Of a DNA stretch of 38,967 nt, positions 15,241 through 23,870 are shown in pieces. The position numbers and the translations under genes were made by a program. This DNA is from UBA668 sp049318165 (lineage in GTDB: Bacteria; Actinomycetota; Acidimicrobiia; Acidimicrobiales; Ilumatobacteraceae), in the NCBI GenBank assembly GCA_049318165.1, contig JBMOGW010000002.1:1-38967 (forward strand). Direction: 5' to 3'. The notes under the pieces were generated by a model. That model was not told the origin of the DNA. It worked only from the letters and a program-made list of their open reading frames with translations, and searched no databases. The stretch's first letter is position 1; the number at the start of each line of letters is the position of its first letter.

Positions 15241-18200
15241 ATGAACGTACGACGGGTGGAATCGGTGCGCCGGAGCAGGCGCGCCACGAAGGTGACGGCG
15301 GCCCTGGCCGCTGCGGCGCTGGTCAGCATGGCCGTGCCGTTCCTGGTCGCGTCGCAGGCCTCCGGGGCCGGCGGCGCTCCGGCGGGTTCGGCGACGATGA
15401 ACGAGGGCGGCTTCCCGTCCTGGTACGAGGACGCCAACGGCATTCGCGTGGTTCCGTGCCTGGACCCCAACGACGCCAACTGCCTGGCCCCGCTCGCGGG
15501 TGACACGTTCAACCCCGATCTGCCGCTCGCGTTCCCGTCGAACTACCCCGACGAGCTCTTCTACTCGGCCGCCGATTCGCAGCCGATCACGGTCAGCGGT
15601 ACCGGTTGCACCGCCAGCGGCGGCGAGCTCAGCGTGCACCTCGCGCTCGAGGCGTCGTTCATCAACGGGGCCATCGTCAACGGCGACCAGGCGGTCTTCG
15701 GCCGCATCCGCCTCAGCGGGCGCGGCGCCTCCGGCCTGTGCGCCGGCAAGTGGTACACCTTCCGCACCCCGTACGGCGTGCTCACCCTCCAGGTGCCGAC
15801 CGGTGGCGAGATTCGCGGCGGCTTCGCCTCGGCCAACACCCAGGACATTGGTTGCCTCCCGACGCCGGCCCTGCCGTGCGACTTCGACCTCGTGTTGCAG
15901 GCACCGGTGTTGAAGGTCGGCCTGCTGCGCCAGGCCACCGGCGCCGTGCCCGGCTACCTCGGCAGCACGGCCTTCGCTCCCGTCGTCGGCGGCGCCAACG
16001 GCTTCAACTCGTTCGAGGTCCTCCAGTGGCCGGCCGGCGTGACGCCGCAGCCGGGCTACGGCGTGGACTGCGACGCCACCTGCACCGTCGTCGGCCAGAC
16101 GGCCAACTTCAACGTGCTGGCCAAGCTGGCCGGCCCGATCATCGCGTCGCCGACGCTCGTCGACTTCGGTGGCCAGGCCGCCGGCACGCCGAGCGCGCCG
16201 CGGAGCATCACGTTCACCAACCTCGGCTCTGGCCCGCTCGGCCTCGACCCGACGACGATCGACCACGTGGCCGTCACCGGCCCGGGCGCCGGCCAGTACG
16301 CGCCGTCGACCACCTCGTGCAGCATCGCCCAACTCACCACGCCCGACCCGGCCACGGCGATGAACCGTGACGCCACCTGTGCGATCGACGTCGTCTTCGC
16401 GCCGACCGGCGTCGGCCCGGCCCCGGCGACGCTGGAGATCTGGCACACCGGGGCGACGACCCCCGCGACCGTGACGCTGCAGGGCACCGGCCTGGCCGTC
16501 GAGGAGGTGCCCGGCGTCAGCGTGACGCCGATCGGCGGCACCGTCGACTTCGGCGACGTCCGCTACCGCACCGCCAGCAGCGTCCACGACGTGGTGGTCA
16601 CCAACACCGGCACGGCGCCGCTGCAGGTGCTGCCCGCCATCACGGCCGCCTCGCACGCCGGCGTCTTCACGCTCGTGGGCAACACCTGCCCGAGCGGCTT
16701 CGTGGCGCCCACGGCGACCTGCACGATCGGCGTGCGGTTCGTGCCGTCGGCGACGGGCTCTGCCTCCGCCACGCTGCAGATCGGCACGAACGTCACCGGC
16801 TCGGAGACGATCTCGCTGGCGCTCGTCGGCAACGCCACCGGCGGTGTGTCAGCCGTGGCATCGACGCTGATCGACGGCTTCCCCGAGTGGTACCAGGACG
16901 AGCGCGGCGTCCGCGTCGGGCAGTGCACCGATGCGGTGAGCGGCCTGTGCATCGCCGCACCCGTGACCGGGTCGGTCGTGTTCCCCACCAACTACCCGGA
17001 CGAGTCCTTCTTCTACATCGCCCTCTCGGACGACGTCGTCGTCGCCGACGCCACCTGCGGGGCCACCGAGGGTTCGCTGATGGTCGAGACGGGTGTCGAG
17101 GCGGCGTTCGCCAGCCCGACCGTGCTGGACGGCCAGCAGATGACGTTCGGCCGAGTGCGCTTCGTCGCCGGTCGGAAGGGCGGGCTGTGCCCGAACACCG
17201 AGTACGTGGTCACGTACCCCTACGGTCGTGACACGATCCAGACCGACGTCACCGGCGCGGTGAAGCCGTCGCCCGGCACGACCGACGTCGGCTGCGCGGC
17301 GATGCCGTGCGACTTCTCGCTCGCGCTGTCGAGCCCCGTCGTCGAGGGCTTCCTGCAGCAGACGAGCCGGCCTGCCGGTTACCTCGGCAACCCGTTGGTT
17401 CCCGGCACCGTGACCGGCGCCCCGTTCGTCGACCCGGACACCGGGGTGCCGGCCAACCACGTCACCATCCAGCGCAAGGACACGATGGGCCAGCCGGGTC
17501 ACGCCCTGCTCGGCTCGACCGACCGCTTCGGTGTGTCCGGCCGCCTCGCCGGCCCGATGGTCGCCACCCCCGGTGCGCTGCAGTTCGGCCAAGTCGAGGT
17601 GGACGGCGCGACGGCGACCCTGCCGGTCACCTACGCCAACCTCGGCACCACCGACGTGACGCTCGCCGCCGATCCGTTCGGCGTGTCGGGTACCGGTGAC
17701 TTCACGGTTGGCACCACCGACTGCACTTCCGATCTGGTGCTCGTCCCCGGCGCCACTTGCACCGCCGACATCGTGTTCGACCCGTCCACGACGGGCTCAC
17801 GCACGGCGGATCTCGTGCTGCGCCACTCCGGCCAGAACGACCCGCTCACCGTGCCGCTCTCCGGCGTGGGCGCCGCCCCGGCGGGTCAGCCGGCCATCTC
17901 GGCCGCACCTGCCACGGTGATGTTCGGTGACCGCGCGGTCGGCACCATCAGCGAGTCGCAGATCATCCACGTGTCCAACCAAGGTGGTTCGGCGCCGCTG
18001 ACGGTGGGCGTGCCCACCGTCGACGCTGGAGCCCCGTTCGTGCTCGCCAACGACTGCGTCGCCCCCGTCGCCCCCGAAGGGAGCTGCGGCATCCGCGTGC
18101 AGTTCGCGCCGGCGGCCGCCGGCCCGGCGACGGCGACCGTGACGATCCCCAGCGACGCCGGCACGGTCACCGTGCAGGTGACCGGCCGTGGCGCTGAGCC

Positions 18201-19980
18201 CGGCCCGGCCGTCGCCGCCGGCCGTACGTCGGCCAACTTCCCGACGTGGATCCAGGACAACAACGGCGTGCGTCTCGAGCAGTGCCTCGTGGCCGTCAAC
18301 TGCGTGCTGCTCAGCGACGCGACGTTCGACGCCGGCAAGCCGGTGGCGTTCCCGACGAACTATCCGATGGAGTCCTTCTATTCGATCGTCGACTCGGACC
18401 TGATCACCATCCCGGCGCAGCTGTGCCCGGACGGCACCGAGTCGCTCGGTGGCACGGCGCTGCTGCGCTTCGCCACGGAAGCGACGTTCCTGACGCCGCA
18501 ACCGCAGGCCGGTGCACAGTCGCTGTTCAACCGCATCCGTGTGCGGGCCGACGGCCTGTGCGCCAACATGACCTACGAGTTCGAGCACCCGTACGGGACG
18601 AGCGAGGTGCTGGCCGATGGCGAGGGCGTGATCAACGAGACGTTCGACAGCCCCGACTTCGTGGTGAACACCACCGACCCGGTGCTGAGCGGCTTCCTCC
18701 GCTGGGACCCGAACGTGGCGCCCGCTGCGCCCGCCGGCCACCTCGGTGACGGCCTGTCGCTGCACCGCATCGTCGGCTCGAACTACCGCCTCGACCCGGC
18801 TGGCGAGCCCGTGAACCATGTCGCGGTCCGCCTGCCGGGTGGCCCGACGGTGGCTCGCACCGATCTGTTCGCCGTCGCCGGCCGCCTCGCCGGCCCGGTG
18901 GTGGCGGGTGTCGACTCGCTCGACCTCGGCACCGTCCGCCAGGGCCACGGCACGTCGGCACAGCACGTGACGATCACCAACATCGGTCCGGACCCGGTGG
19001 CCGCCCTCACGGTGGCCTTCACGGGCACCGACGCCGCGCAGTTCTCGGCCTCCGCCGACTCCTGCACCGGCGCCGTCCTGGCGACCGACCAGTCGTGCTC
19101 GATCGACGTGGTGCTCACCGCCGCAGCCAACACGCCGCTGGGTGTGAAGTCCGCGACGTTGAACGTGGGCCACGACGGCCTGCGCTCGCCGGTCACCGTG
19201 GCGCTCGCGGGCGAGGTCATCTTCGTCGGCCAGCCGGTGCTCGCGGTCGGGCCGACGTCGCTGGCGTTCGGTTCGGCGACCGTCGGCACGCTGGCCCCGG
19301 CCCGCAGCCTGGTGATCTCCAACACCGGCACCGGTCCGATGCGGATGTCGAACCTCGTCATGTCCGGCACGCACGCCAACCAGTTCAGCGTGCTCGGCAC
19401 GTCGAACGCGGCGGCCTGCCCGATGGCGGGCGCGGCCCCCACGGCCGACATCGCCCCGGGCGCCTCGTGCACCGTGTCGATCGGCTTTGTGCCCACCTCG
19501 GTGGGGTCGAAGGCAGGCTCGCTCGTGATCGCTCCCACCGACCCGGCAGGGTTCACGACGCTCGCACCGGCCACGGTGGCGCTCACCGGCACCGGCGTGC
19601 AGGGCACGATCTCGCTGTCGGCCACCACGCTGACGGTGGGTGCCCGCGCCGGCCGTACGGGTACGACCTCCGTGAAGCTGACGAACACCGGCAACGCCAA
19701 CTTCAGCCTCGCCGGCAACCCGGCGCTGCTGTTCTGGGACCCGGCGACGCTGACCCGAGTGACCACCCGGTACACGGCCACGCACAACTGCAACAACGTC
19801 GCCCCCCGCAGGACCTGCCAGGTGTCGATCAGCTTCGCCCCGGGCGCCGGCACGGTGGGCCAGGCGTACGTCGTCGACCTGTACATGTTCGGCAACGTCA
19901 GCAACTCGGTCACCGATCCGCTGACGGGCCAGCCCGTCGGCGGTGTGCGGGTCCGGGTGACGGGAACCCGCACCCGCTGA
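15241..19980 (+). CDS. Giant secreted modular protein, paralogue 3
   Basis: 1579 aa from ATG 15241, which opens a signal peptide (RRVESVRRSRRATK, then an Ala/Leu/Val core, cleavage near ASQASG-A). The longer frame from 15112 would bury the signal sequence. Modules start at residues 58 (FPSWYEDANG), 547 (FPEWYQDERG) and 1000 (FPTWIQDNNG), again with 8, 6 and 4 cysteines and with ASH/choice-of-anchor-D-like domains between and after them. It is the most divergent of the three in sequence and in its ribosome-binding region. The stop codon abuts the stop of the convergent metallo-hydrolase gene, with no terminator of the type that follows genes 1 and 2. No anchor motif or enzymatic domain is visible. 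Confidence 0.85.
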   Translation: MNVRRVESVRRSRRATKVTAALAAAALVSMAVPFLVASQASGAGGAPAGSATMNEGGFPSWYEDANGIRVVPCLDPNDANCLAPLAGDTFNPDLPLAFPSNYPDELFYSAADSQPITVSGTGCTASGGELSVHLALEASFINGAIVNGDQAVFGRIRLSGRGASGLCAGKWYTFRTPYGVLTLQVPTGGEIRGGFASANTQDIGCLPTPALPCDFDLVLQAPVLKVGLLRQATGAVPGYLGSTAFAPVVGGANGFNSFEVLQWPAGVTPQPGYGVDCDATCTVVGQTANFNVLAKLAGPIIASPTLVDFGGQAAGTPSAPRSITFTNLGSGPLGLDPTTIDHVAVTGPGAGQYAPSTTSCSIAQLTTPDPATAMNRDATCAIDVVFAPTGVGPAPATLEIWHTGATTPATVTLQGTGLAVEEVPGVSVTPIGGTVDFGDVRYRTASSVHDVVVTNTGTAPLQVLPAITAASHAGVFTLVGNTCPSGFVAPTATCTIGVRFVPSATGSASATLQIGTNVTGSETISLALVGNATGGVSAVASTLIDGFPEWYQDERGVRVGQCTDAVSGLCIAAPVTGSVVFPTNYPDESFFYIALSDDVVVADATCGATEGSLMVETGVEAAFASPTVLDGQQMTFGRVRFVAGRKGGLCPNTEYVVTYPYGRDTIQTDVTGAVKPSPGTTDVGCAAMPCDFSLALSSPVVEGFLQQTSRPAGYLGNPLVPGTVTGAPFVDPDTGVPANHVTIQRKDTMGQPGHALLGSTDRFGVSGRLAGPMVATPGALQFGQVEVDGATATLPVTYANLGTTDVTLAADPFGVSGTGDFTVGTTDCTSDLVLVPGATCTADIVFDPSTTGSRTADLVLRHSGQNDPLTVPLSGVGAAPAGQPAISAAPATVMFGDRAVGTISESQIIHVSNQGGSAPLTVGVPTVDAGAPFVLANDCVAPVAPEGSCGIRVQFAPAAAGPATATVTIPSDAGTVTVQVTGRGAEPGPAVAAGRTSANFPTWIQDNNGVRLEQCLVAVNCVLLSDATFDAGKPVAFPTNYPMESFYSIVDSDLITIPAQLCPDGTESLGGTALLRFATEATFLTPQPQAGAQSLFNRIRVRADGLCANMTYEFEHPYGTSEVLADGEGVINETFDSPDFVVNTTDPVLSGFLRWDPNVAPAAPAGHLGDGLSLHRIVGSNYRLDPAGEPVNHVAVRLPGGPTVARTDLFAVAGRLAGPVVAGVDSLDLGTVRQGHGTSAQHVTITNIGPDPVAALTVAFTGTDAAQFSASADSCTGAVLATDQSCSIDVVLTAAANTPLGVKSATLNVGHDGLRSPVTVALAGEVIFVGQPVLAVGPTSLAFGSATVGTLAPARSLVISNTGTGPMRMSNLVMSGTHANQFSVLGTSNAAACPMAGAAPTADIAPGASCTVSIGFVPTSVGSKAGSLVIAPTDPAGFTTLAPATVALTGTGVQGTISLSATTLTVGARAGRTGTTSVKLTNTGNANFSLAGNPALLFWDPATLTRVTTRYTATHNCNNVAPRRTCQVSISFAPGAGTVGQAYVVDLYMFGNVSNSVTDPLTGQPVGGVRVRVTGTRTR

Positions 19981-21396
19981 TCAGCGAGGCAGCACGATCC
20001 GCTCGCCGTGCTCGGGCACGACGGCGGTCCAATCCAGCTCCCGCTCGATGCGGGCGCGCAATGCCTGTGACGCCGACGGCTCACCGTGCACGACGAAGGT
20101 CGTGTGCGGGGGCCGTTCGGCCGTTCCCGCCCACGCGACGAGTTCACCGGCGTCGGCGTGCACGGAGAAGCCGGTGAGGTCGCAGATCTCGGCCGTCACC
20201 CGCACGTACTGGCCGTGGATCTTCACGCTCGTCGCGCCGTCGAGCAGTTGGCGGCCGCGCGTGCCGGCGGCCTGGAAGCCGACGAGGGCGACACTGTTGC
20301 GCTCGTCCGGCAGCATCGTCTCCAGGTGGTGCACGACGCGGCCACCCGACGCCATGCCGGCGCCGGCGATGATGACCGCCGGGCCGCGGTGACGAGAGAC
20401 GGCCTTCGAGCCCTCCGAGTCGAACACCTCGCTGAGGTCGGGCAGGTCGAACAGCGCCGCGGTGTCGCCCAGTTCGGGGCGCACGTCGGCGGCGCGTTCC
20501 TCGAACGCCTCGCGGTAGATCTGCAGCGCGGCGAGTGCCATCGGGCTGTCGACGAAGATCGGGACCCGGGGCAGGCGTCGCTCCTGCGACAACTGGTGCA
20601 GGTGGTAGAGCAGCACCTCGGTGCGGTCCACGGCGAACGCCGGGATCACCACCTTGCCGCCGCGGTCGACGGTGCGGGTGATCACGTCGGCGAGCGCGTC
20701 GCGGGCCTCGCCGTTCTGGTGGGCGCGATCGCCGTACGTCGACTCGACGAGCAGGTAGTCGCAGCCGCCGATGGGGGAGGGCGGCACCAGCAGCGGGTGG
20801 GTGGGCCGGCCGAGGTCGCCGCTGAACTGCACCGTCGGCCCGCCGCGCAACTCGACGCGCACGGTGGCAGAGCCGAGGATGTGGCCGGCAGGGCGGAACG
20901 TGACGCGCACGCCGTCGGCCGCGTCGAACGGCGCGTCGAACGCATGCGACCGCAGCTGCTCGAGCGCGGTCCACGCGTCGTCCTCCGTGTACAGCGCGAG
21001 CGCAGGGTTGTGGCGCGAGTAGCCGGCGCGGTTGGCGTACTTGGCCTCCTCCTCCAGCAGGCGAGCGCTGTCGGGCAACACCACCGACATCAGCCGACCG
21101 GTGTCGAACGTGACGTGCACGTCGCCGCGGAACCCGGCCTTCACCAGCCGCGGCAGGTAGCCGCAGTGGTCGAGGTGGGCGTGGCTGATGACGACCGCGT
21201 CGAGCGTCTCCGGCGGCACCGGGAACGGCGCCCAGTTGCGCTCGCGCAGTTCCTTCAGACCCTGGAAGATGCCGGCGTCGAACAGCACCCGCCGGCCGCT
21301 GTGCTCGATGAGGAACTTGCTGCCGGTCACCGTCCCGGCGGCACCGAGCGGGATCAGCGTGGTCGGTGCCGGATGGGCTGACGGGGTGATGGTCAC
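19981..21396 (-). CDS. Beta-CASP metallo-beta-lactamase-fold hydrolase (RNase-like)
   Basis: 471 aa from GTG 21396, whose GTGA overlaps the stop of the upstream HD gene; the much longer open frame upstream is a shadow of that gene. The metallo-beta-lactamase motif HAHLDH lies at residues 72-77 and would bind two zinc ions. It is followed by a His in AGHILGSA, an Asp in SGDLG, a beta-CASP insertion, and C-terminal motifs FSVHADAGEL and VVHGEPSAS. This matches the bacterial and archaeal MBL-fold RNA-specificity (CPSF/YSH1-like) hydrolases, which cleave RNA. It lacks the long C-terminal domain of RNase J. Its operon with an HD protein is unexplained. Fold and metal site are secure; the RNA substrate is inferred from the family. 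Confidence 0.9.
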   Translation of the reverse strand: MTITPSAHPAPTTLIPLGAAGTVTGSKFLIEHSGRRVLFDAGIFQGLKELRERNWAPFPVPPETLDAVVISHAHLDHCGYLPRLVKAGFRGDVHVTFDTGRLMSVVLPDSARLLEEEAKYANRAGYSRHNPALALYTEDDAWTALEQLRSHAFDAPFDAADGVRVTFRPAGHILGSATVRVELRGGPTVQFSGDLGRPTHPLLVPPSPIGGCDYLLVESTYGDRAHQNGEARDALADVITRTVDRGGKVVIPAFAVDRTEVLLYHLHQLSQERRLPRVPIFVDSPMALAALQIYREAFEERAADVRPELGDTAALFDLPDLSEVFDSEGSKAVSRHRGPAVIIAGAGMASGGRVVHHLETMLPDERNSVALVGFQAAGTRGRQLLDGATSVKIHGQYVRVTAEICDLTGFSVHADAGELVAWAGTAERPPHTTFVVHGEPSASQALRARIERELDWTAVVPEHGERIVLPR

Positions 21397-21941
21397 CGGT
21401 ACTTCGGCTTGGCGAACACCTCTCGCACCAGCGGCTCGAAGTGCGCCAGCGGCTCGGTCGGCCCGTCCGGATCGAACGCCACCTGGTCCCACTCGTCGGT
21501 GAACTGCTCGCACAGGGCGAACCAGCTCTCGTCCTTGTACTGGTCGCGCAGGTCGGTGGGCATGCCGAAGTACGAGTAGTAGTGGCGACCCTGGAAGTCC
21601 TGGTGGTGGTAGAGCGTGTGGAACACGTCGGGCCGCACATAGGGGCGCAGCATCTCGGCGGCGATCGCGCCGTGGTTGGGCACACTGATCGCCTTGCCGA
21701 TGTCGTGGCACAGCGACGCCACCACGACTTCGGCGTCGGCGCCGGCGCGCTCGGCCAGCGTGGCGGTCTGCAGACAGTGGGTCAGCTGATCGCACGAGAA
21801 GCCGTCGGTGATGTCGGCGAGCGACTCGAGCAGCATCAGGATGCGGTCGGCGACACGGCCCTGGTTCTTCGCGGTCTCCTGACCGATCACCGCCCACTGC
21901 TCGGCGGTCGATTCGTCCATACGGGTGAAAGTGGCTGCCAT
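21393..21941 (-). CDS. HD-domain protein, PhnZ/TmpB/MIOX-like
   Basis: 182 aa. The HD metal motif is present: His55 (THCLQTA), His79-Asp80 (CHDIGK), His90 (NHGAIAAEMLRP), further His residues in YHHQDFQGRH and a late Asp152 in TDEWDQVAFDP. The pattern HCLQxAxxAxxxGA...HDIGK...NH...LRP and the C-terminal EWDQ.AFDP resemble HD-domain mixed-valence diiron oxygenases (PhnZ, TmpB, inositol oxygenase relatives) more than HD phosphohydrolases. If so, it may oxidatively cleave a small polar substrate. A phosphodiesterase role remains possible. It is the first gene of a two-gene operon with the beta-CASP hydrolase (4-nt overlap). The start at ATG 21941 lacks a clear RBS; ATG 21920 is an alternative. 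Confidence 0.75.
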   Translation of the reverse strand: MAATFTRMDESTAEQWAVIGQETAKNQGRVADRILMLLESLADITDGFSCDQLTHCLQTATLAERAGADAEVVVASLCHDIGKAISVPNHGAIAAEMLRPYVRPDVFHTLYHHQDFQGRHYYSYFGMPTDLRDQYKDESWFALCEQFTDEWDQVAFDPDGPTEPLAHFEPLVREVFAKPKYR

Positions 21942-21993
21942 GAGGCAGAGTCTGCCAGCATTGCGCTGTTCGACACGTCACGGGAGGACCGAC

Positions 21994-22530
21994 ATGAACC
22001 CCAGCGATCTCGCGCTGTTCTCGGAGAAGGAGCAGACCCTGCTCGTCGCCACGGAGCCGGCACGGCTGAAGCTGATGAGCCAGGACGAGCTGGGCGATGC
22101 CCTGCTGCTGGTGCGCCGCGCACGCAACAAGTACACGACGATGCACCGCCGTCAGGGCAGCGCCACCGTCGGCGCCACGGGCCGCCGCGCCTCGACGCAG
22201 TCGCAGAACCTGCGCACGGTGCGCAAGGCCGAGATCTTCGAGGACGCGCTCGCCCGTGTCACCAAGGCGTACGGCGACGCATCGCGCAAGGCGGCGACGC
22301 AGCTGAAGTCCGAACGGTTGGCGCTGGCGAAGTCGGCCACCGCGTCGAGCCCTGCGGCCAAGAAGCCCACCGTGAAGTCGGCCCCTGCGTCGACGGCACG
22401 CAAGGGGACGAGCGACGGCCGCACCGGTGGTCGTGGCGCGGTGCCGAAGTCGCCCACCTCGGCGCCGGCACTGCGTGGCGCCACCAAGGCTCGCGGCTCC
22501 CGCCAGCAGGCCAAGCGCGACTCACGCTGA
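21994..22530 (+). CDS. Small basic protein with Lys/Ala/Ser-rich tail
   Basis: 178 aa. ATG 21994 follows a good GGGAGG ribosome-binding site. The N-terminal 110 residues are predicted helical (LALFSEKEQTLL, ARLKLMSQDELGDALLLVRRARNK, then VRKAEIFEDALARVTKAY). The C-terminal 65 residues are a low-complexity Lys/Ala/Ser/Thr/Gly/Arg tail reminiscent of histone-like tails. There is no signal peptide. I recall similar unnamed actinobacterial proteins with the RRARNK segment but know no function; nucleic-acid binding is suggested only by the charge. It is divergent from the HD/beta-CASP operon with about 50 nt between starts. Confidence 0.7.
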   Translation: MNPSDLALFSEKEQTLLVATEPARLKLMSQDELGDALLLVRRARNKYTTMHRRQGSATVGATGRRASTQSQNLRTVRKAEIFEDALARVTKAYGDASRKAATQLKSERLALAKSATASSPAAKKPTVKSAPASTARKGTSDGRTGGRGAVPKSPTSAPALRGATKARGSRQQAKRDSR

Positions 22531-22579
22531 CGGTCCGTCCGCTTCGTCCCGAGGTGGGGCGGGCGAGAACACTGCGGCG

Positions 22580-23869
22580 ATGGACTTCGATCTGCCGCAG
22601 GACCTTCTCGACCTTCTCGCCGAGCTCGACGTGTTCATCGAACAGGTGATCAAGCCGCTCGAGCAGCAGGACGACAACATCCGCTTCTTCGACCATCGCC
22701 GCGAGGACGCGCGCACCGACTGGGAGAACCAGGGTCTGCCCAACGAGGTGTGGGAGCAACTGCTGTACCAGGTGAAGCGGCTGGCCGACGAGGCCGGTTT
22801 CTATCGCTATCCGTTCCCGGAGGAGTTCGGCGGCCGCAACGGCACCAACCTCGGCATGGCCGTGATCCGCGAGCACCTCGCACGCAAGGGCCTGGGTCTG
22901 CACAACGACCTGCAGAACGAGCACTCGATCGTCGGCAACAACGTCGGCCTGCTGCTGATGCTGCAGTACGGCACCGACGAGCAGAAGGCCGAATGGATCG
23001 ACGACCTGGCCGAGGGTCGCCGCGGGTTCGCGTTCGGCATCACCGAACCCAACCACGGCAGCGACGCCACCCACATGGAGACCGCGGCCGTCCGTGACGG
23101 CGACGAGTGGGTGATCAACGGCGAGAAGACGTGGAACACGGGCATCCACAAGGCGCAGTACGACATGATCATGGCTCGCACCAGCGGCAAGGCCGGCGAC
23201 GGCGACGGCATCACGGCGTTCCTCGTGCCGTCGAAGAGCCCCGGCTTCGAGGTGGTCGAGTACCTGTGGACGTTCAACATGCCCACCGACCACGCCCACG
23301 TGCGCCTCACCGACGTGCGCGTGCCGCATTCGGCCATCTTCGGCGGCGAGGGTCGCGGCCTGCAGGTGGTGCAGCACTTCTTCAACGAGAACCGCATCCG
23401 TCAGGCGGCGTCGTCGCTCGGCGCGGCACAGTTCTGCATCGACCAGGCGGTCGAATACGCGAAGGAGCGCCGTCCGTTCGGCAAGGCGCTCGCCAGCAAC
23501 CAGGGCATCCAGTTCCCGCTCGTCGAGTTGCAGACGCAGTGCGAGATGCTGCGCGCCCTGATCCACAAGACCGCGTGGATGATGGACAAGCACGGCGCGT
23601 TCAGTCAGAGCGACAAGGTGAGCATGTGCAACTACTGGGCGAACCGGCTGTGCTGCGACGCCGCCGACCGTGCGATGCAGGTGCACGGTGGTCTCGGCTA
23701 CTCGCGCCACAAGCCGTTCGAGCACATCTATCGCCACCACCGGCGCTACCGCATCACCGAGGGCGCGGAGGAGATCCAGATGCGCCGCGTGGCCGGCTAC
23801 ATGTTCGGGTTCATGAACCAGCGCGCGCCCAAGGGCGTGAGCGAACAGCCGGGCGTGCCCGGCCGTTGA
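22580..23869 (+). CDS. Acyl-CoA dehydrogenase
   Basis: 429 aa from ATG 22580; the longer upstream frame has no family similarity. It has the full acyl-CoA dehydrogenase layout: N-terminal helical domain, FAD-binding middle domain (ITEPNHGSDA, W-x-I-NGEKTWNTG) and C-terminal helical domain (RRPFGKxL, MQVHGGLGYS). The expected catalytic base Glu394 is in YRITEGAEEIQ. It would oxidise an acyl-CoA to a 2-enoyl-CoA and pass electrons to ETF. Substrate is unknown. It is convergent with the dienelactone-hydrolase-like gene, with stops 2 nt apart, and lies outside the set of genes flanked by the island's shared operator. Confidence 0.92.
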   Translation: MDFDLPQDLLDLLAELDVFIEQVIKPLEQQDDNIRFFDHRREDARTDWENQGLPNEVWEQLLYQVKRLADEAGFYRYPFPEEFGGRNGTNLGMAVIREHLARKGLGLHNDLQNEHSIVGNNVGLLLMLQYGTDEQKAEWIDDLAEGRRGFAFGITEPNHGSDATHMETAAVRDGDEWVINGEKTWNTGIHKAQYDMIMARTSGKAGDGDGITAFLVPSKSPGFEVVEYLWTFNMPTDHAHVRLTDVRVPHSAIFGGEGRGLQVVQHFFNENRIRQAASSLGAAQFCIDQAVEYAKERRPFGKALASNQGIQFPLVELQTQCEMLRALIHKTAWMMDKHGAFSQSDKVSMCNYWANRLCCDAADRAMQVHGGLGYSRHKPFEHIYRHHRRYRITEGAEEIQMRRVAGYMFGFMNQRAPKGVSEQPGVPGR

Positions 23870-23870
23870 C

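Larger units (their letters stand above)
5170..19980 (+). repeat. Nested repeat array: 3 paralogous genes x 3 modules
   Basis: Nine copies of the FPxW-type module start at nucleotides 5170, 6640 and 8029 (gene 1), 10281, 11766 and 13167 (gene 2), and 15412, 16879 and 18238 (gene 3). Corresponding copies fall at nearly equal residue positions in each protein, and each class keeps its own cysteine count (8, 6, 4). The repeat is therefore two-level: ancient internal triplication, then tandem gene copying. Confidence 0.85.

Noticed and set aside
15241..15360. Possible twin-arginine signal in giant protein 3 (RSRRATK)
   Set aside because: The residues after RR do not fit the Tat consensus, and paralogues 1 and 2 have ordinary Sec-type signal peptides.
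19975..19986. CGCTGATCAGCG palindrome over the stops of giant gene 3 and the metallo-hydrolase
   Set aside because: It has no loop and is only 12 bp; it may simply reflect two abutting stop codons and is not a convincing terminator.
19981..22146. 721-codon frame extending the beta-CASP hydrolase upstream
   Set aside because: The added part is Arg-rich shadow of the HD gene; the GTG at 21396 overlaps the HD stop and starts a normal-length family member.
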